From the NCBI GenBank assembly GCA_029990175.1, contig JARKIP010000035.1:18465501-18529500 (forward strand): a stretch of DNA of 64,000 nucleotides, in the 5' to 3' direction. Position 1 is the first letter of the stretch; every line of letters starts with the position of its first letter. The notes beneath the pieces were generated by a model, which was not told where the DNA came from, did no database searches, and saw only the letters and a program-made list of their open reading frames with translations. Shown in pieces: positions 1-9,672 of this stretch. This DNA comes from Petunia secreta (lineage: Eukaryota; Streptophyta; Magnoliopsida; Solanales; Solanaceae). Made by a program: the position numbers and the translations under genes.

Positions 1-1130
1 AGAGAATACAATATACCAAAAAGGTATACTTCTTTAAAAATAATAAAAATTAAAATATATATGCCTTCTGAAATATTTTGTACTTCGATTCGAACACAAA
101 AGGGTATACCAAAAGAGTATATAGTATACCAAAAGGGTTTACTTTGTTCAAAACAACAAAAACTGAAATATTTATTCGCTCGATAGTATCGCATACTTGA
201 ATCCAAACACAAAAGGGTATACTACAAGAGTATACAGTATACCAAAAAGATATACTTTATTCAAAACAACAAAAACTGAAATATTTAATTGCTCTGTAAC
301 ATCGGACACTTGGATTCAAACGCAAAAGGGGATACCAGAAGAGCATGAAGTATACCATTTTGGTATACTTTGTTCAAAACAACAAAAACTAAAATATTTA
401 TTCGCTTGGTAGCATCACACACTTGGATCCAAACACAAAAAAGGTATACAAGAACAGTATACATTATACCAAAATGGTATACTTTTTTCAAAAAAATAAT
501 AACTGAAATATTTATTCGCCGGTAGCATCGCACACTTTGATCCAAACACAAAAGGATATACTACAAGAGTATACAGTATAACAAAAGGGTATACTTTATC
601 AAAAATAACAAAAAATAAAATATTTATTCGCTCGGTAGCATCGCACACTTTGATCCAAGCACAAAAGGGTATACTACAAGAGTATACAGTATACCAAAAG
701 GGTATACTTTATCAAAAATAACAAAAACTGAAATATTATTTGTTCAAACACAAAAGAGTATACTAAGAGAGTATACAGTATACTAATAGGGTATACTTTG
801 TTCATAACAAAAAAACAGAAATATTTATTTGCTCAATAGCATCCGACACTTTGATCCAAATACAAAAGGGTATTCCAAAAGAGTATACAATATACTAAAA
901 AGTATAAAGTAGTGATAACCATGATCATAACAGCGAAAAAAATCTAGGTGTAATATCTGTGTTCTGTAACATCTCGCACTTCGATCCAGATATAACAAGG
1001 TATACCAAAAGAGTATACAGTCGTGCTTCAATCTGAACATAACAAGGTATACCATAAGAGTGTATAATATATATAAAAAAAGTATTTTTTGTTGAAAACA
1101 ACAAAAACGGAAATATTATAAAAGTATACA
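1..1130. repeat. 113-bp tandem satellite rich in GTATAC palindromes
   Basis: About ten head-to-tail copies of a ~112-114 bp unit. The landmark TAGCATCGCACACTTTGATC recurs near 182, 296, 408, 521, 634 and 834, with more diverged or shortened copies near 737 and 965. Each unit carries two or three GTATAC palindromes, such as GGGTATAC and AGTATACC, around a conserved AAACAACAAAAACTGAAATA segment. The array runs off the left edge, so its full length is unknown. Small ORFs here are by-products of the repeat. Confidence 0.9.
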
Positions 1131-1567
1131 ATATATTAGCATTTCAATTTCTGCTAAGTAATAATAACAGGTAAACCTGGCGACACGAGTATACCAGTTG
1201 TGCGTATCAATTACTAGAAAAGTATACAAAAGTAAAAGTTATTTGTTAAGTTATAGAATAAATTAAAGAAGTATACCATAAGGGTATACTATATACTAGA
1301 AAAGTATACACAATAAAATATTTTTAGTCAATTTTCAATTCAGTTAGTCATATTATTTCATTTGAATATGCATAGTACAAATTAATGTTGGTTAGAATTT
1401 TTAAGGGTGCACACATTCATTTGGTGACACAAGTATACCAGTGATGTGTACTTTATACGTAGAAAGGTATATAAAAAAATTATGTTAAGTTATAAAATAA
1501 ATTAAAGAAGTATACTATTAGGGTATACTGTATACTAGAAAAGCATATGTAATAAAATCTTATCTTT
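1131..1567. repeat. AT-rich diverged GTATAC-containing repeats
   Basis: Two related segments, about 1218-1310 and 1461-1558, share GTTATA(G/A)AATAAATTAAAGAAG followed by GTATAC motifs, about 245 bp apart. They resemble the neighbouring satellite in motif content but not in unit sequence. No gene is visible. Confidence 0.65.
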
Positions 1568-1667
1568 CAATCAACTGTGACCATCATGAAACTACAGAGG
1601 CAAACATCAAATGCAGACATTGATACTAATCTCAGCATGATTTTCGAATACAAAACTCTCAAAGCTG

Positions 1668-1817
1668 TTATAAACTCGAGCTCGTAAGTAAATTGTCCAA
1701 CAAGCTACCAGCACGGTTGAAATCGTCTCTACTACCACTGGATCTTCCTCGTCCTTGTGGTCCACCAGCACTATTGCTCCTATCATTCCTCTGAGGTCGA
1801 AGCTGGTGCCTAGACTC
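1668..1817 (-). pseudogene. Candidate last exon of an unidentified Arg/Gly/Ser-rich protein
   Basis: On the minus strand an AG acceptor (CCAG/GAGTCT at 1817) opens a 150-nt reading frame that ends at a TAA at 1668-1670. It encodes 49 residues rich in R, G, S and N, with GGPQGRGRSSGSRDDF in the middle and a leucine-rich end (SLLDNLL). The composition fits the tail of an RNA-binding protein, but I do not recognise the family. It may belong with the candidate exon at 2165-2243 and the CCCH zinc-finger exons further right on the same strand; that link is inference. No complete gene can be assembled, so it is treated as a relict or partial gene. Confidence 0.4.
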
Positions 1818-2164
1818 CTGGCTTCACAAGATACATCTCAACATCAAAGGTTCATTTATTCAATGTAATGGAAACACCCCTCGCTTTATGAAATTTTACA
1901 TTAATTTTTTCTTTAAGTCACCATACATATATGAATATCTACTTACCACTAATTATGTAATCATCCTATAAAATATAGGAGTCACAAGTATTATAAAAAA
2001 CCTGAATATCAAACGAGTGATGAAGAAATCCCACGTCGGGCTAGACGCAACCAAAAGCAGATATTAATATGTCAAGGAACTTAGAGAACATAGCAAATCT
2101 GACTATCTGGTAGGACAATAATGTACTGAATTGACCAAGAAGACAGGAAATATATAGAAAATAC

Positions 2165-2243
2165 TTGTTGGTATCCAGCAGTAGCACCATAACCACCAGA
2201 TACAACTCCATAAGGGCTCACTGGAAATGCACCATAACCTGGA
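2165..2243 (-). pseudogene. Candidate internal exon encoding a Gly/Tyr/Pro-rich segment
   Basis: On the minus strand an AATAG acceptor and a CAACAA/GTATTT donor bound about 79 nt. The encoded segment contains PGYGAFPVSPYGVV and GGYGATAGYQQ, the low-complexity Gly/Tyr type common in plant RNA-binding proteins. The splice signals and composition are visible; the family is not. Together with the exon at 1668-1817 it suggests the 3' part of one minus-strand gene, intact or decayed. Confidence 0.4.
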
Positions 2244-2339
2244 CTATTCCAACAAGCCCAAATAGCCAAAATTCTGAATCTAAGATTCAAAGCTTTGTTC
2301 TTTAACTATCTTTTCACTTTACTCAAAAGGAACAATACT

Positions 2340-2425
2340 TTGAAGGTATAAAATAATATTCCAGTAAAATATATAGTATACTGCAGAAGTATACATCAAA
2401 ATACCAATAATGTATATTGTATACT

Positions 2426-2473
<48 letters not shown>

Positions 2474-2565
2474 CTATACCAATATTTATATTGTATAATA
2501 CAAAGATATACAATAGAATACACGTAATATATTCCCTCTCTTCCAGCTATAAAATACAGTATAAG
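2340..2565. repeat. GTATAC-rich stretch with a (TA)20 microsatellite
   Basis: An uninterrupted TA dinucleotide run occupies about 2431-2470. It is flanked on both sides by GTATAC/GTATACT motifs like those of the left satellite (near 2378, 2391, 2419 and 2565). Confidence 0.85.
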
Positions 2566-4553
2566 TATACTGTAGAAGACATTTTTCACAAATAGCTATA
2601 TACATATCTTCCAATCCTCTTGTGCAGTTTCTACTCTCATTTTTCTATCTTTACCACTTAACCTCGGCTAATTACTTAGCAATTAGATCTATCAAAATAT
2701 AATAGTAACTGGTATGTTGTTTAGCAAAGAAAGGATCATCGGTTGTAATTGACTTTCACCCAGCACAAGATTCTCTCAATGCTACTCATCCAACTACAAC
2801 TAATAAGAAATCTATATCACAAAAGGATATATATTCTCTCCATATCTTGTTCACCTTCCTTAATAGCAATTATAGTTTCACATAATCAATCAGAATTCCA
2901 ATCTAGTCCCTTATTGTCTTTAGTTTAGTCAAACAATCCATACATTAAGAAAGAGGAAAGGAAATAAAATGAAGAAACAACAGAAGTGCACCACACCAAG
3001 AACTCCAATGTCTTTTCAGTTAACTTACTCAAGTGTTGAAAGCTTACTGAATTCCATCAAAGAAGAAGGCAGAGTAAGGTCAATTATCATTAACACTTAT
3101 TGAAGTATATGGATGTACAATCTTAAATATGGAAGAGCTAATTTGATTGTACGGAAAGATCTGTACTTTCATGTAGGAACAAAAAGGACACAAATCCTGA
3201 CATTTGCTAACAAGCTTTTCTCAATTGTCAAGCTCCCACATCCCGTAATTGATTAGTAGTAACTAAGTCACCAGGCACGGACTCAACATCTAATGGAATT
3301 CATCAAACAAAATAAAAAATACTTAAAAGAAATAGAACCATAGTTTGTATCTTCAATCAAAATTTCCTTGACCATTCTGGAAAAGGTTAGATGTCTACCA
3401 AATACTTCACCAAATGTCAGGTTTTTATCACCTAATTACATGCACAGCTAAACGAATACGCAATAAAATTAATTGTTGTAACAGAAACACAACAAATGCA
3501 TCATTGCTAGAATTTAGCCCTTTAAGAGGTTTTTAAAAAAGATCAAAAGTGTAATTGTTGCTGAACTAATTCACCCATCAATACATGTCTAGCAGCAAAA
3601 ATGATAGTCTTTAGAAACGACCTTTGCACCAATCTACTTAGATAAACAGTAGTAATCCACAGTAAATATACACTGGGAGCAAATTGAATGCATTTCAAAC
3701 TAACATTTTAAAAAAATATATTTTATTGTGCAATAATAATTCTGTAAAGTGGAAGTAAGTAATGTACATTGCGGGTGCTGGATTGTGGATCTTTACTTTT
3801 AAAAATAACAATAGGGAAAAGGAATAGAATAAAAAATGACTCAGTACTACTAGGCAAATTGTCCAACATTTTGGTTGCATAAAAGTGCTTTCATTTTGAT
3901 TGCTATTTTTTAGAGTTGGTATGTACTTGGATAAGGGTAGAGCAATGGGGCCATGATCTCTCGAGTGTTTAAAGGTCACTGAGATAGTGTTTCTTGGGGA
4001 TTTCTCGGTTCATCAAAGAAACGATTAAAAAAGGTAAAAATTTACAAAAAAAAAATAATAATAATGAATTTAGAGACTAAAAACTATATAATGTACATAA
4101 AAGAAAGATCTTTTCAACTACAAAGACTAAAAGTTAGTAGATCAACTAGAGTACACTAATAAAAAAGTTATCAGGTAAATCAAACACGCATAAATCAAAA
4201 TAAAACCCTAAAATTACACAAAATCATAATGGAAGTGGAATAGTTATAATACCAAACTAGTAAGATCGCGGGGATGATTGAACCGACAACGAGCGCCATA
4301 GCCACATACACCAGTTCTCAAGTAATAAATACAATTAAAATGGAAGAATAGTATTTGGTAGAAGATTTCGAACAAAACAGACACAAGCAAGTAAGAAATC
4401 ACCTATATGAACATAATTCTCTAAATCTAAACATTTGCACAATTTGAAAATAAGGAAACAGAGAAAAGGGTAAACTATCACACCGTGGCATCGTAACCAC
4501 ATCGCATCAATCACCGGCATCATCATAATATACCCAAATAGGAAAATAGAAAC
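2566..4553. repeat. Direct tandem duplication, copy 1 (about 2 kb)
   Basis: The sequence from 2566 recurs from 4562, roughly 98% identical by eye. Copy 1 ends at 4553 and an 8-bp filler (4554-4561) leads into copy 2. The sequence right of copy 2 (7247 onward) is therefore the original flank. Copy 1 holds one CCCH-type exon on the minus strand and otherwise looks intronic or intergenic. A 94-codon minus-strand ORF in each copy (3695-3979 and 5690-5974) has no recognisable domain and is probably chance. Copy 1 preserves the empty target (TAA at 4128-4130) of the MITE found in copy 2. Confidence 0.93.
4253..4316 (-). pseudogene. CCCH zinc-finger exon, copy 1
   Basis: Read on the minus strand, an acceptor at TTGAG (4318-4317) opens an exon encoding TGVCGYGARCRFNHPRD, ending near a TTTG/GTATTA donor. 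The spacing C-X5-C-X3-H matches the second half of a plant CCCH (C-X8-C-X5-C-X3-H) finger. The wording is close to the first finger of the plant ZFN-type tandem-CCCH proteins, which bind nucleic acid. The first cysteine would lie in the preceding exon, which I cannot place with confidence. The other fingers of that family are not seen nearby, so this is probably an exon of a broken or very spread-out gene. Confidence 0.6.
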
Positions 4554-6120
4554 ACGCAATATATACTGTAGAAGACATTTTTCACAAATAGCTATATACA
4601 TATCTTCCAATCCTCTTGTGCAGTTTCTACTCTCATTTTTCCATCTTTACCACTTAACCTCGGCTAATTACTTAGCAATTAGATCTATCAAAACATAATA
4701 GTAACTGGTATGTTGTTTAGCAGAGAAAGGATCATCGGTTGTAATTGACTTTCACCCAGCACGAGATTCTCTCAATGCTACTCATCCAACAACAACTAAT
4801 AAGAAATCTATATCACAAAAGGATATATACTCTCTCTATATCTTGTTCACCTTCCTTGACAGTAATTATAGTTTCACGTAATCAATCAGAATTCCAATCT
4901 AGTCCCTTATTGTCTTTAGTTTAGTCAAACAATCCATACATTAAGAAAGAGGAAAGGAAATAAAATGAAGAAACAACAGAAGTGCAACACACCAAGAACT
5001 CCAATGTCTTTTCAGTTAACTTACTCAAGTGTTGAAAGCTTACTGAATTCCATCAAAGAAGAAGGCAGAGTAAGGTCAATTATCATTAACACTTATTGAA
5101 GTATATGGATGTACATGCTTAAATATGGAAGAGCTAATTTGATTGTACGGAAAGATCTGTACTTTCATGAAGGAACAAAAAGAACACCTATCCTGACAGT
5201 TGCTAACAAGCTTTTCTCAATTGTCAAGCTCCAACATCCCGTAATTGATCAGTAGTAACTAAGTCACCAGGCACGGACTCAACATCTAATGGAATTCATC
5301 CAACAAAATAAAAAATACTTAAAAGAAATAGAACCACAGTTTGTATCTTTAATAAAATTTCCTTGACCATTCTGGAAAAGGTTACATGTCTACCAAATAC
5401 TTCACCAAATGTCAGGTTTTTATCACCTAATCACATGCACAGCTAAACGAATACGCAATAAAATTAATTGTTGTAACAGAAACACAACAAATGCATCATT
5501 GCTAGAATTTAGCCCTTTAAGAGGTTTTTAAAAAAGATCAAAGGTGTAATTGTTGCTGAACTAATTCACCCATCAATACATGTCTAGCAGCAAAAATGAT
5601 AGTCTTTAGAAACGACCTTTGCACCAATCTACTTAGATAAAGAGTAGTAATCCACAGTAAATATACACTGGGAGCAAATTGAATGCATTTCAAACTAACA
5701 TTTTAAAAAAATATATTTTATTGTGCAATAATAATTCTGTAAAGTGGAAGTAAGTAATGTACATTGCGGGTGCTGGATTGTGGATCTTTACTTTTAAAAA
5801 TAACAATAGGGAAAAGGAATAGAATAAAAAATGACTCTGTACTACTAGGCAAATTGTCCAACATTTTTGTTGCATAAAAGTGCTTTCATTTTGATTGCTA
5901 TTTTTTAGAGTTGGTATGTACGTGGATAAGGGTAGAGCAATGGGGCCATGATCTCTCGAGTGTTTAAAGGTCACCGCGATAGTGGTTCTTTGGGATTTCT
6001 CGGTTCATCAAATAAACGATTAAAAAAGGTAAAAATTTACAACAAAAAAAATAATGAATTTAGTGACTAAAAACTATAAAATGTACATAAAAGAAAGATC
6101 TTTTCAACTACAAAGACTAA

Positions 6121-6819
6121 GAGCCTGTTTGGCCAAGCTTTTAAAAACTGCTTATTTTGAGAAGTGCTTTTCTTCAAAAGTGCTTTTTGTAAAAGTACTT
6201 TTAGAGAAAAGCAGTTTGTGTTTGGCCAACTTATTTGAGAAACATTTTTGCCAATAGTTGAGTAATAATTTGTGTTTGGCCAAGCTTTTAAAAAAGTACT
6301 TTTGAGTGTCAAATTACGAGTATGGACATTTAAAGATTCACTTTACAGAATACTATATTTAATTTTATTATTAATTTTAAAAAATTCAAAATACATCATA
6401 CAGAATTGAATATTCTAATTCCATACCTTAAAAAAAGATGTTATTGGATTAAATATTTCTAATAATAATGATGTAGGTGTACGTAGAAAAAATAAGGAAA
6501 CAAAAATAACGTACTATTTTTATATTATAATTATTTGGTTAAAATAAATAGAGGTAATTAGGTATATAAGTATTTCTAGTAAGGATATTTTTGGAATGCT
6601 AGAAATTAAAAACAACTTCTGTTTCTCCTCAAAAGCACTTTTGGGGAAAAGCTACTTTTACCAGCTTCTTTCCCACAGCAGAAAAACAGCTTCTGCTGCC
6701 ACTCAAAAGCACTTATTTTTCTCCTAAAAGCTTGGCCAAACACCTCAAATTTTCAAAATAAGCACTTTTGGTGAAAAATAAGCACTTTTGGCTCCCCAGA
6801 AGCTTGGCCAAACAGGCTC
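6121..6819. mobile_element. PIF/Harbinger-like (Tourist-type) MITE, 699 bp
   Basis: The element starts GAGCCTGTTTGGCCAAGCTT and ends with its inverted complement AAGCTTGGCCAAACAGGCTC. It is flanked by TAA on both sides (6118-6120 and 6820-6822). The orthologous position in duplication copy 1 (4128-4130) has a single TAA and no insert, so both ends and the 3-bp target duplication are proven within the window. A TAA/TTA target duplication is the PIF/Harbinger hallmark. The subterminal arms repeat AAAAGCACTTTT-like motifs. There is no transposase, so it is non-autonomous. Confidence 0.92.
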
Positions 6820-6945
6820 TAAAAGTTACCGGATCAACTAGAGTACACTAATAAAAAAAGTGATCTGGTAAATCAAACACGCATAAATCAAAATAAAACC
6901 CTAAAATTACACAAAATCATAATGGAAGTGGAATAGTTATAATAC

Positions 6946-7009
6946 CAAACTAGTAAGATCGCGGGGATGATTGAACCGACAACGAGCGTCATAGCCACAT
7001 ACACCAGTT
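6946..7009 (-). pseudogene. CCCH zinc-finger exon, copy 2
   Basis: This is the duplicate of the exon at 4253-4316. One base change turns the Gly of CGYGARC into Asp (CGYDARC) but keeps C-X5-C-X3-H. The splice-like borders are also kept. Either copy could be the used one, or neither. Confidence 0.55.
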
Positions 7010-7246
7010 CTCAAGTAATAAATACAATCAAAATGGAAGAATAGTATTTGGTAGAAGAGTTCGAACAAAACAGACACAAGCAAGTAAGAAATCACCTATA
7101 TGAACATAATTCTCTAAATCTAAACACTTGCACAATTTGAAAATAAGGAAACAGAGAAAAGGGTAAACTAGCACACCGTGGCATCGTAACCACATCGCAT
7201 CAATCACCGGAATAATCATAATACCCCCAAATAGGAAAATAGAAAC

Positions 7247-7640
7247 GGGCCAGAGAAAAGGGTAAACTAGAAAACGTGTTGAAAAGACCGAGAAAAGGCT
7301 CCCATAGATGTCACCGGCGTTACCAGCATTGGAGCTCCCGCGGCGACGGCTGAAATTTCGCCAGCATTCCTACTGTCTCATGGGGCTGGGGGAAAATGAA
7401 AAAATGAAAGGTTTTGGCCTATGGGATAAGAAAAAAATGGATTAGAAAGGGTTTGGTAAAGTGGGTAAAAATTTATGTCAAAATGGGCATGGAAGGTAAA
7501 TATTTATGTCAAAATCGGCATGGGTAAAAATGAGTAATATTTTATAAAATAAAGACATGTGGTGTAAAAATTCCTTTAATATTAGGGCTTTTTAAACTTA
7601 TATACAATTTAGTGGCCTTAATTACAAAAAAATAGCAATA
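7247..7640. other. Single-copy flank with a short GC-rich patch
   Basis: This is the sequence right of the duplication. About 7300-7400 is GC-rich with several CpGs and could be 5'-leader or first-exon sequence of a minus-strand gene, but no frame longer than ~35 codons is convincing. The rest is AT-rich with nothing recognisable. Confidence 0.4.
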
Positions 7641-8220
7641 TTATTGATATTATAAAACAATTAGATACAGTCTGAAACAGTGCAGATACAGTCTAAAACA
7701 ATGCAGATACAATTAGATACAATGCATAAACAATGCAGAAAGAAAGCAAAAAATGCAGAAGCATTGCAGAAACAGTTAGATATAGTGCAAAACAGCACAG
7801 AAACAGTAGAGAAATGCCAAAAAATGCTGAAACGGTCCAGAAACAGTGCAAAAACTTAGAGATAATGTATAAATAATTAGATACAATGCAAAAATAGTTA
7901 CAAATTGTAGAAACATAGAAACAGTCCAGAAAGGCTGAAAAAGTGCAGAAACGGTCCAGAAACTGTGCAGAAACTTAGAAACAGTTAAATACAGTGTGGA
8001 AACACAGAGACAGTGCAGAAATGCGGGAAAAGTGCATAAACGGTGCAGGAAGAGTTAGATACAGTACATAAACACATAAACGACATAGAAACACAGATCT
8101 AGTGCAGAAACGCCAAAAAAAGTGCAGAAACAGTCCAAAAACAGTGCATAAACTTAGAGAAAGTGCAGAACTGTCCAGAAACAGTTAGATACGGTACAGA
8201 AATAGTGTAAATACATCGTG
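7641..8220. repeat. Degenerate minisatellite, core GCAGAAACAGT(C/G)CAGAAAC
   Basis: About 580 bp of imperfect 9-30 bp repeats built from CAGAAACAGT, GATACAGT and GTGCAGAAAC variants. The strand is strongly asymmetric: the plus strand is purine-rich and poor in T. No coding content is supported. Confidence 0.8.
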
Positions 8221-8374
8221 ATACACCGAGATATAATAAATTAAAGAAGATAAAAATGACAACAGATTTGACTGGAAAAATACATTTATGGTATAAAAAA
8301 TCACAGATCTGAGCAGAATCACCATAAAAATCAGCATTTCGAATAAACTTAACACTGTTGAGTATTGAAAATAC

Positions 8375-8431
8375 CTGAGATAAAATAACAGCACCGTCAA
8401 AGCTTAGTATTGGGAATGACATTGTTGCCAT
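8375..8431 (-). CDS. Candidate first coding exon (19 codons) of an unidentified gene
   Basis: On the minus strand an ATG at 8431 starts MATMSFPILSFDGAVILSQ and runs into a clean CAG/GTATTT donor at 8375. Upstream (8432-8640) looks like a plant 5' leader, and a CpG-rich patch lies at 8640-8735. The downstream exons would lie leftward, with the minisatellite in the intron. I cannot connect it to a known protein. It might be the start of the gene whose relics lie at 7009, 4316 and 2243; this is conjecture. Confidence 0.3.
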
Positions 8432-8639
8432 CTGCTCTTTCTTAGTTAGGTTGAACTTGGAAGAAAACACAAAAAGCTGGCACTGCTTTGATTTTGGGGA
8501 TGCAGGAAAATAAAAGGAAGATATACACTGATTGAAACTCTGATTTTCCTTTGTATTGCTCCTACTAAGGTATTTGTGAAGTAACAAAACACATTTATTT
8601 GGCAAGGGTTTTAAAGAAGGGGAAAACGAGTACAAATTT

Positions 8640-8800
8640 TTTGATGGGGGAAGAGGGAGGGGATGCCGGAGCGATGGAGGACGGCGGAAGGGACGACAGC
8701 GACGCGGAGAGAGAGGGCGGTGGTCGGAAAAACAGTTTGGGGGGGGGGGGGGGGGAAGAGAAAGATATTAGGTTTCCTTTTTTTTTTTTTTTTTTTTTTT
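8640..8800. other. CpG-rich patch with G and T homopolymers
   Basis: 8640-8735 is GC-rich with many CG dinucleotides, unlike everything around it. It is followed by a run of about 16 G (near 8739-8754) and a run of 23 T (8778-8800). It may be the promoter or leader of a minus-strand gene. ORFs crossing the homopolymers are not credible. Confidence 0.5.
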
Positions 8801-9650
8801 GCTATATTTGTAATTAAGCACTCATTTTCTCTATAATGGGAAATTTTATTAATATGTCTCTATTTTTTGTAAATAACTTATTAAAAGTGTACTTTTGAGT
8901 AAAATCTCTTAATGTTACGTTTTCTAATAGTGGATTGGGCTTAACATTTTTTTTTGAAAAAACAGACTAATATTTGGTAACCTTTGGATAAACAGCCTCC
9001 CCATTTTTACATAATTCAATTTGAATAAACAATGTCTTTCTTTAATTTGGTCCAGCAACGTAGTAACTTTGTTAACATATACTTGGTAATTTTATTTGGT
9101 TCGAATAAATCTCTCTCGATTACTTTGGGCGTGCATTTTATTTTAATTAAATCATGCAGTTGGGACAATTTTCTTTGCGTAGTTGGTATATCACTTCAAA
9201 GACCGAAAATAAGCTAATAAATAATAACTATAATTTCAAATTTTATCCAAGATCGAAGGGTAACTTTTGTATGAAGTTGTGTCAAGGTATACTCAGTTGT
9301 GTCAAGGTATACACAGCAGGTGAATTGATAGAATCTTTTAGTATAACAACAAAAAATATTACAACTATTTTTAATAAGTCAAAACACGACAATAAAGCAG
9401 ATGTGCTTAGCACATGATTCGAGGGTGCCTAATACCTTTACACGAGTCAATTGAGATCCTTACTCAAATTCTCTGATGCAGAACATTGACGAGTGATTGG
9501 TGTTCTAAAGGTACACCTTTTGGTGACTTGGCACACCTTTGAATTTGTCAAGTGGCGAATACGAATCTCATAATATTTGTACCTTTAAAACACAGTTACA
9601 CCCTTTTAAAATAAACTACACACTCGTTAAAATTTTTTAGGGGCGTGACA
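8801..9650 (+). mobile_element. Ogre-like element, 3' part of the 5' LTR
   Basis: The LTR end is set at GGGGCGTGACA (9650) because a primer-binding-like site begins three bases later and the Ogre leader and ORF1 follow. The LTR start cannot be fixed, because the partner LTR lies beyond the right edge. The left limit given is therefore only the end of the poly-T tract. A perfect-but-two-bases 20-bp tandem pair (GTTGTGTCAAGGTATAC...) sits at 9276-9315. Confidence 0.55.
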
Positions 9651-9653
9651 GTC

Positions 9654-9672
9654 TGGCAGCTCTGCTGGAGAC
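9654..9672 (+). other. Primer-binding site, tRNA-Arg-type as in Ogre elements
   Basis: TGGCAGCTCTGCTGGAGAC begins three bases after the LTR end. It resembles the TGGCGACTC..CTGGGGAC site of Ogre elements, which use tRNA-Arg, with a few substitutions. The identification comes from memory of the family. Confidence 0.6.

Larger units (their letters stand above)
4562..7246. repeat. Direct tandem duplication, copy 2, enlarged by a MITE
   Basis: This matches 2566-4553 in order and orientation and is longer only because of the 699-bp element at 6121-6819. Point differences are scattered (for example near 4641 and 4858). The junction with copy 1 shows the shared TATACTGTAGAAGAC at 2566 and 4562, the original left boundary. 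Confidence 0.93.

Noticed and set aside
3695..3979. 94-codon ORF conserved in both duplication copies (second at 5690-5974)
   Set aside because: The conservation follows from the duplication itself. The peptide has no recognisable domain, and the frame crosses AT-rich intron-like sequence.
8099..8635. 178-codon minus-strand ORF
   Set aside because: Most of it is read from the minisatellite and intron-like sequence. Only the short ATG-to-donor part at 8375-8431 looks like coding sequence.
8599..8817. 72-codon plus-strand ORF with poly-Gly and poly-Phe
   Set aside because: It is produced by the G and T homopolymers; lengths of such runs are also unreliable in assemblies.
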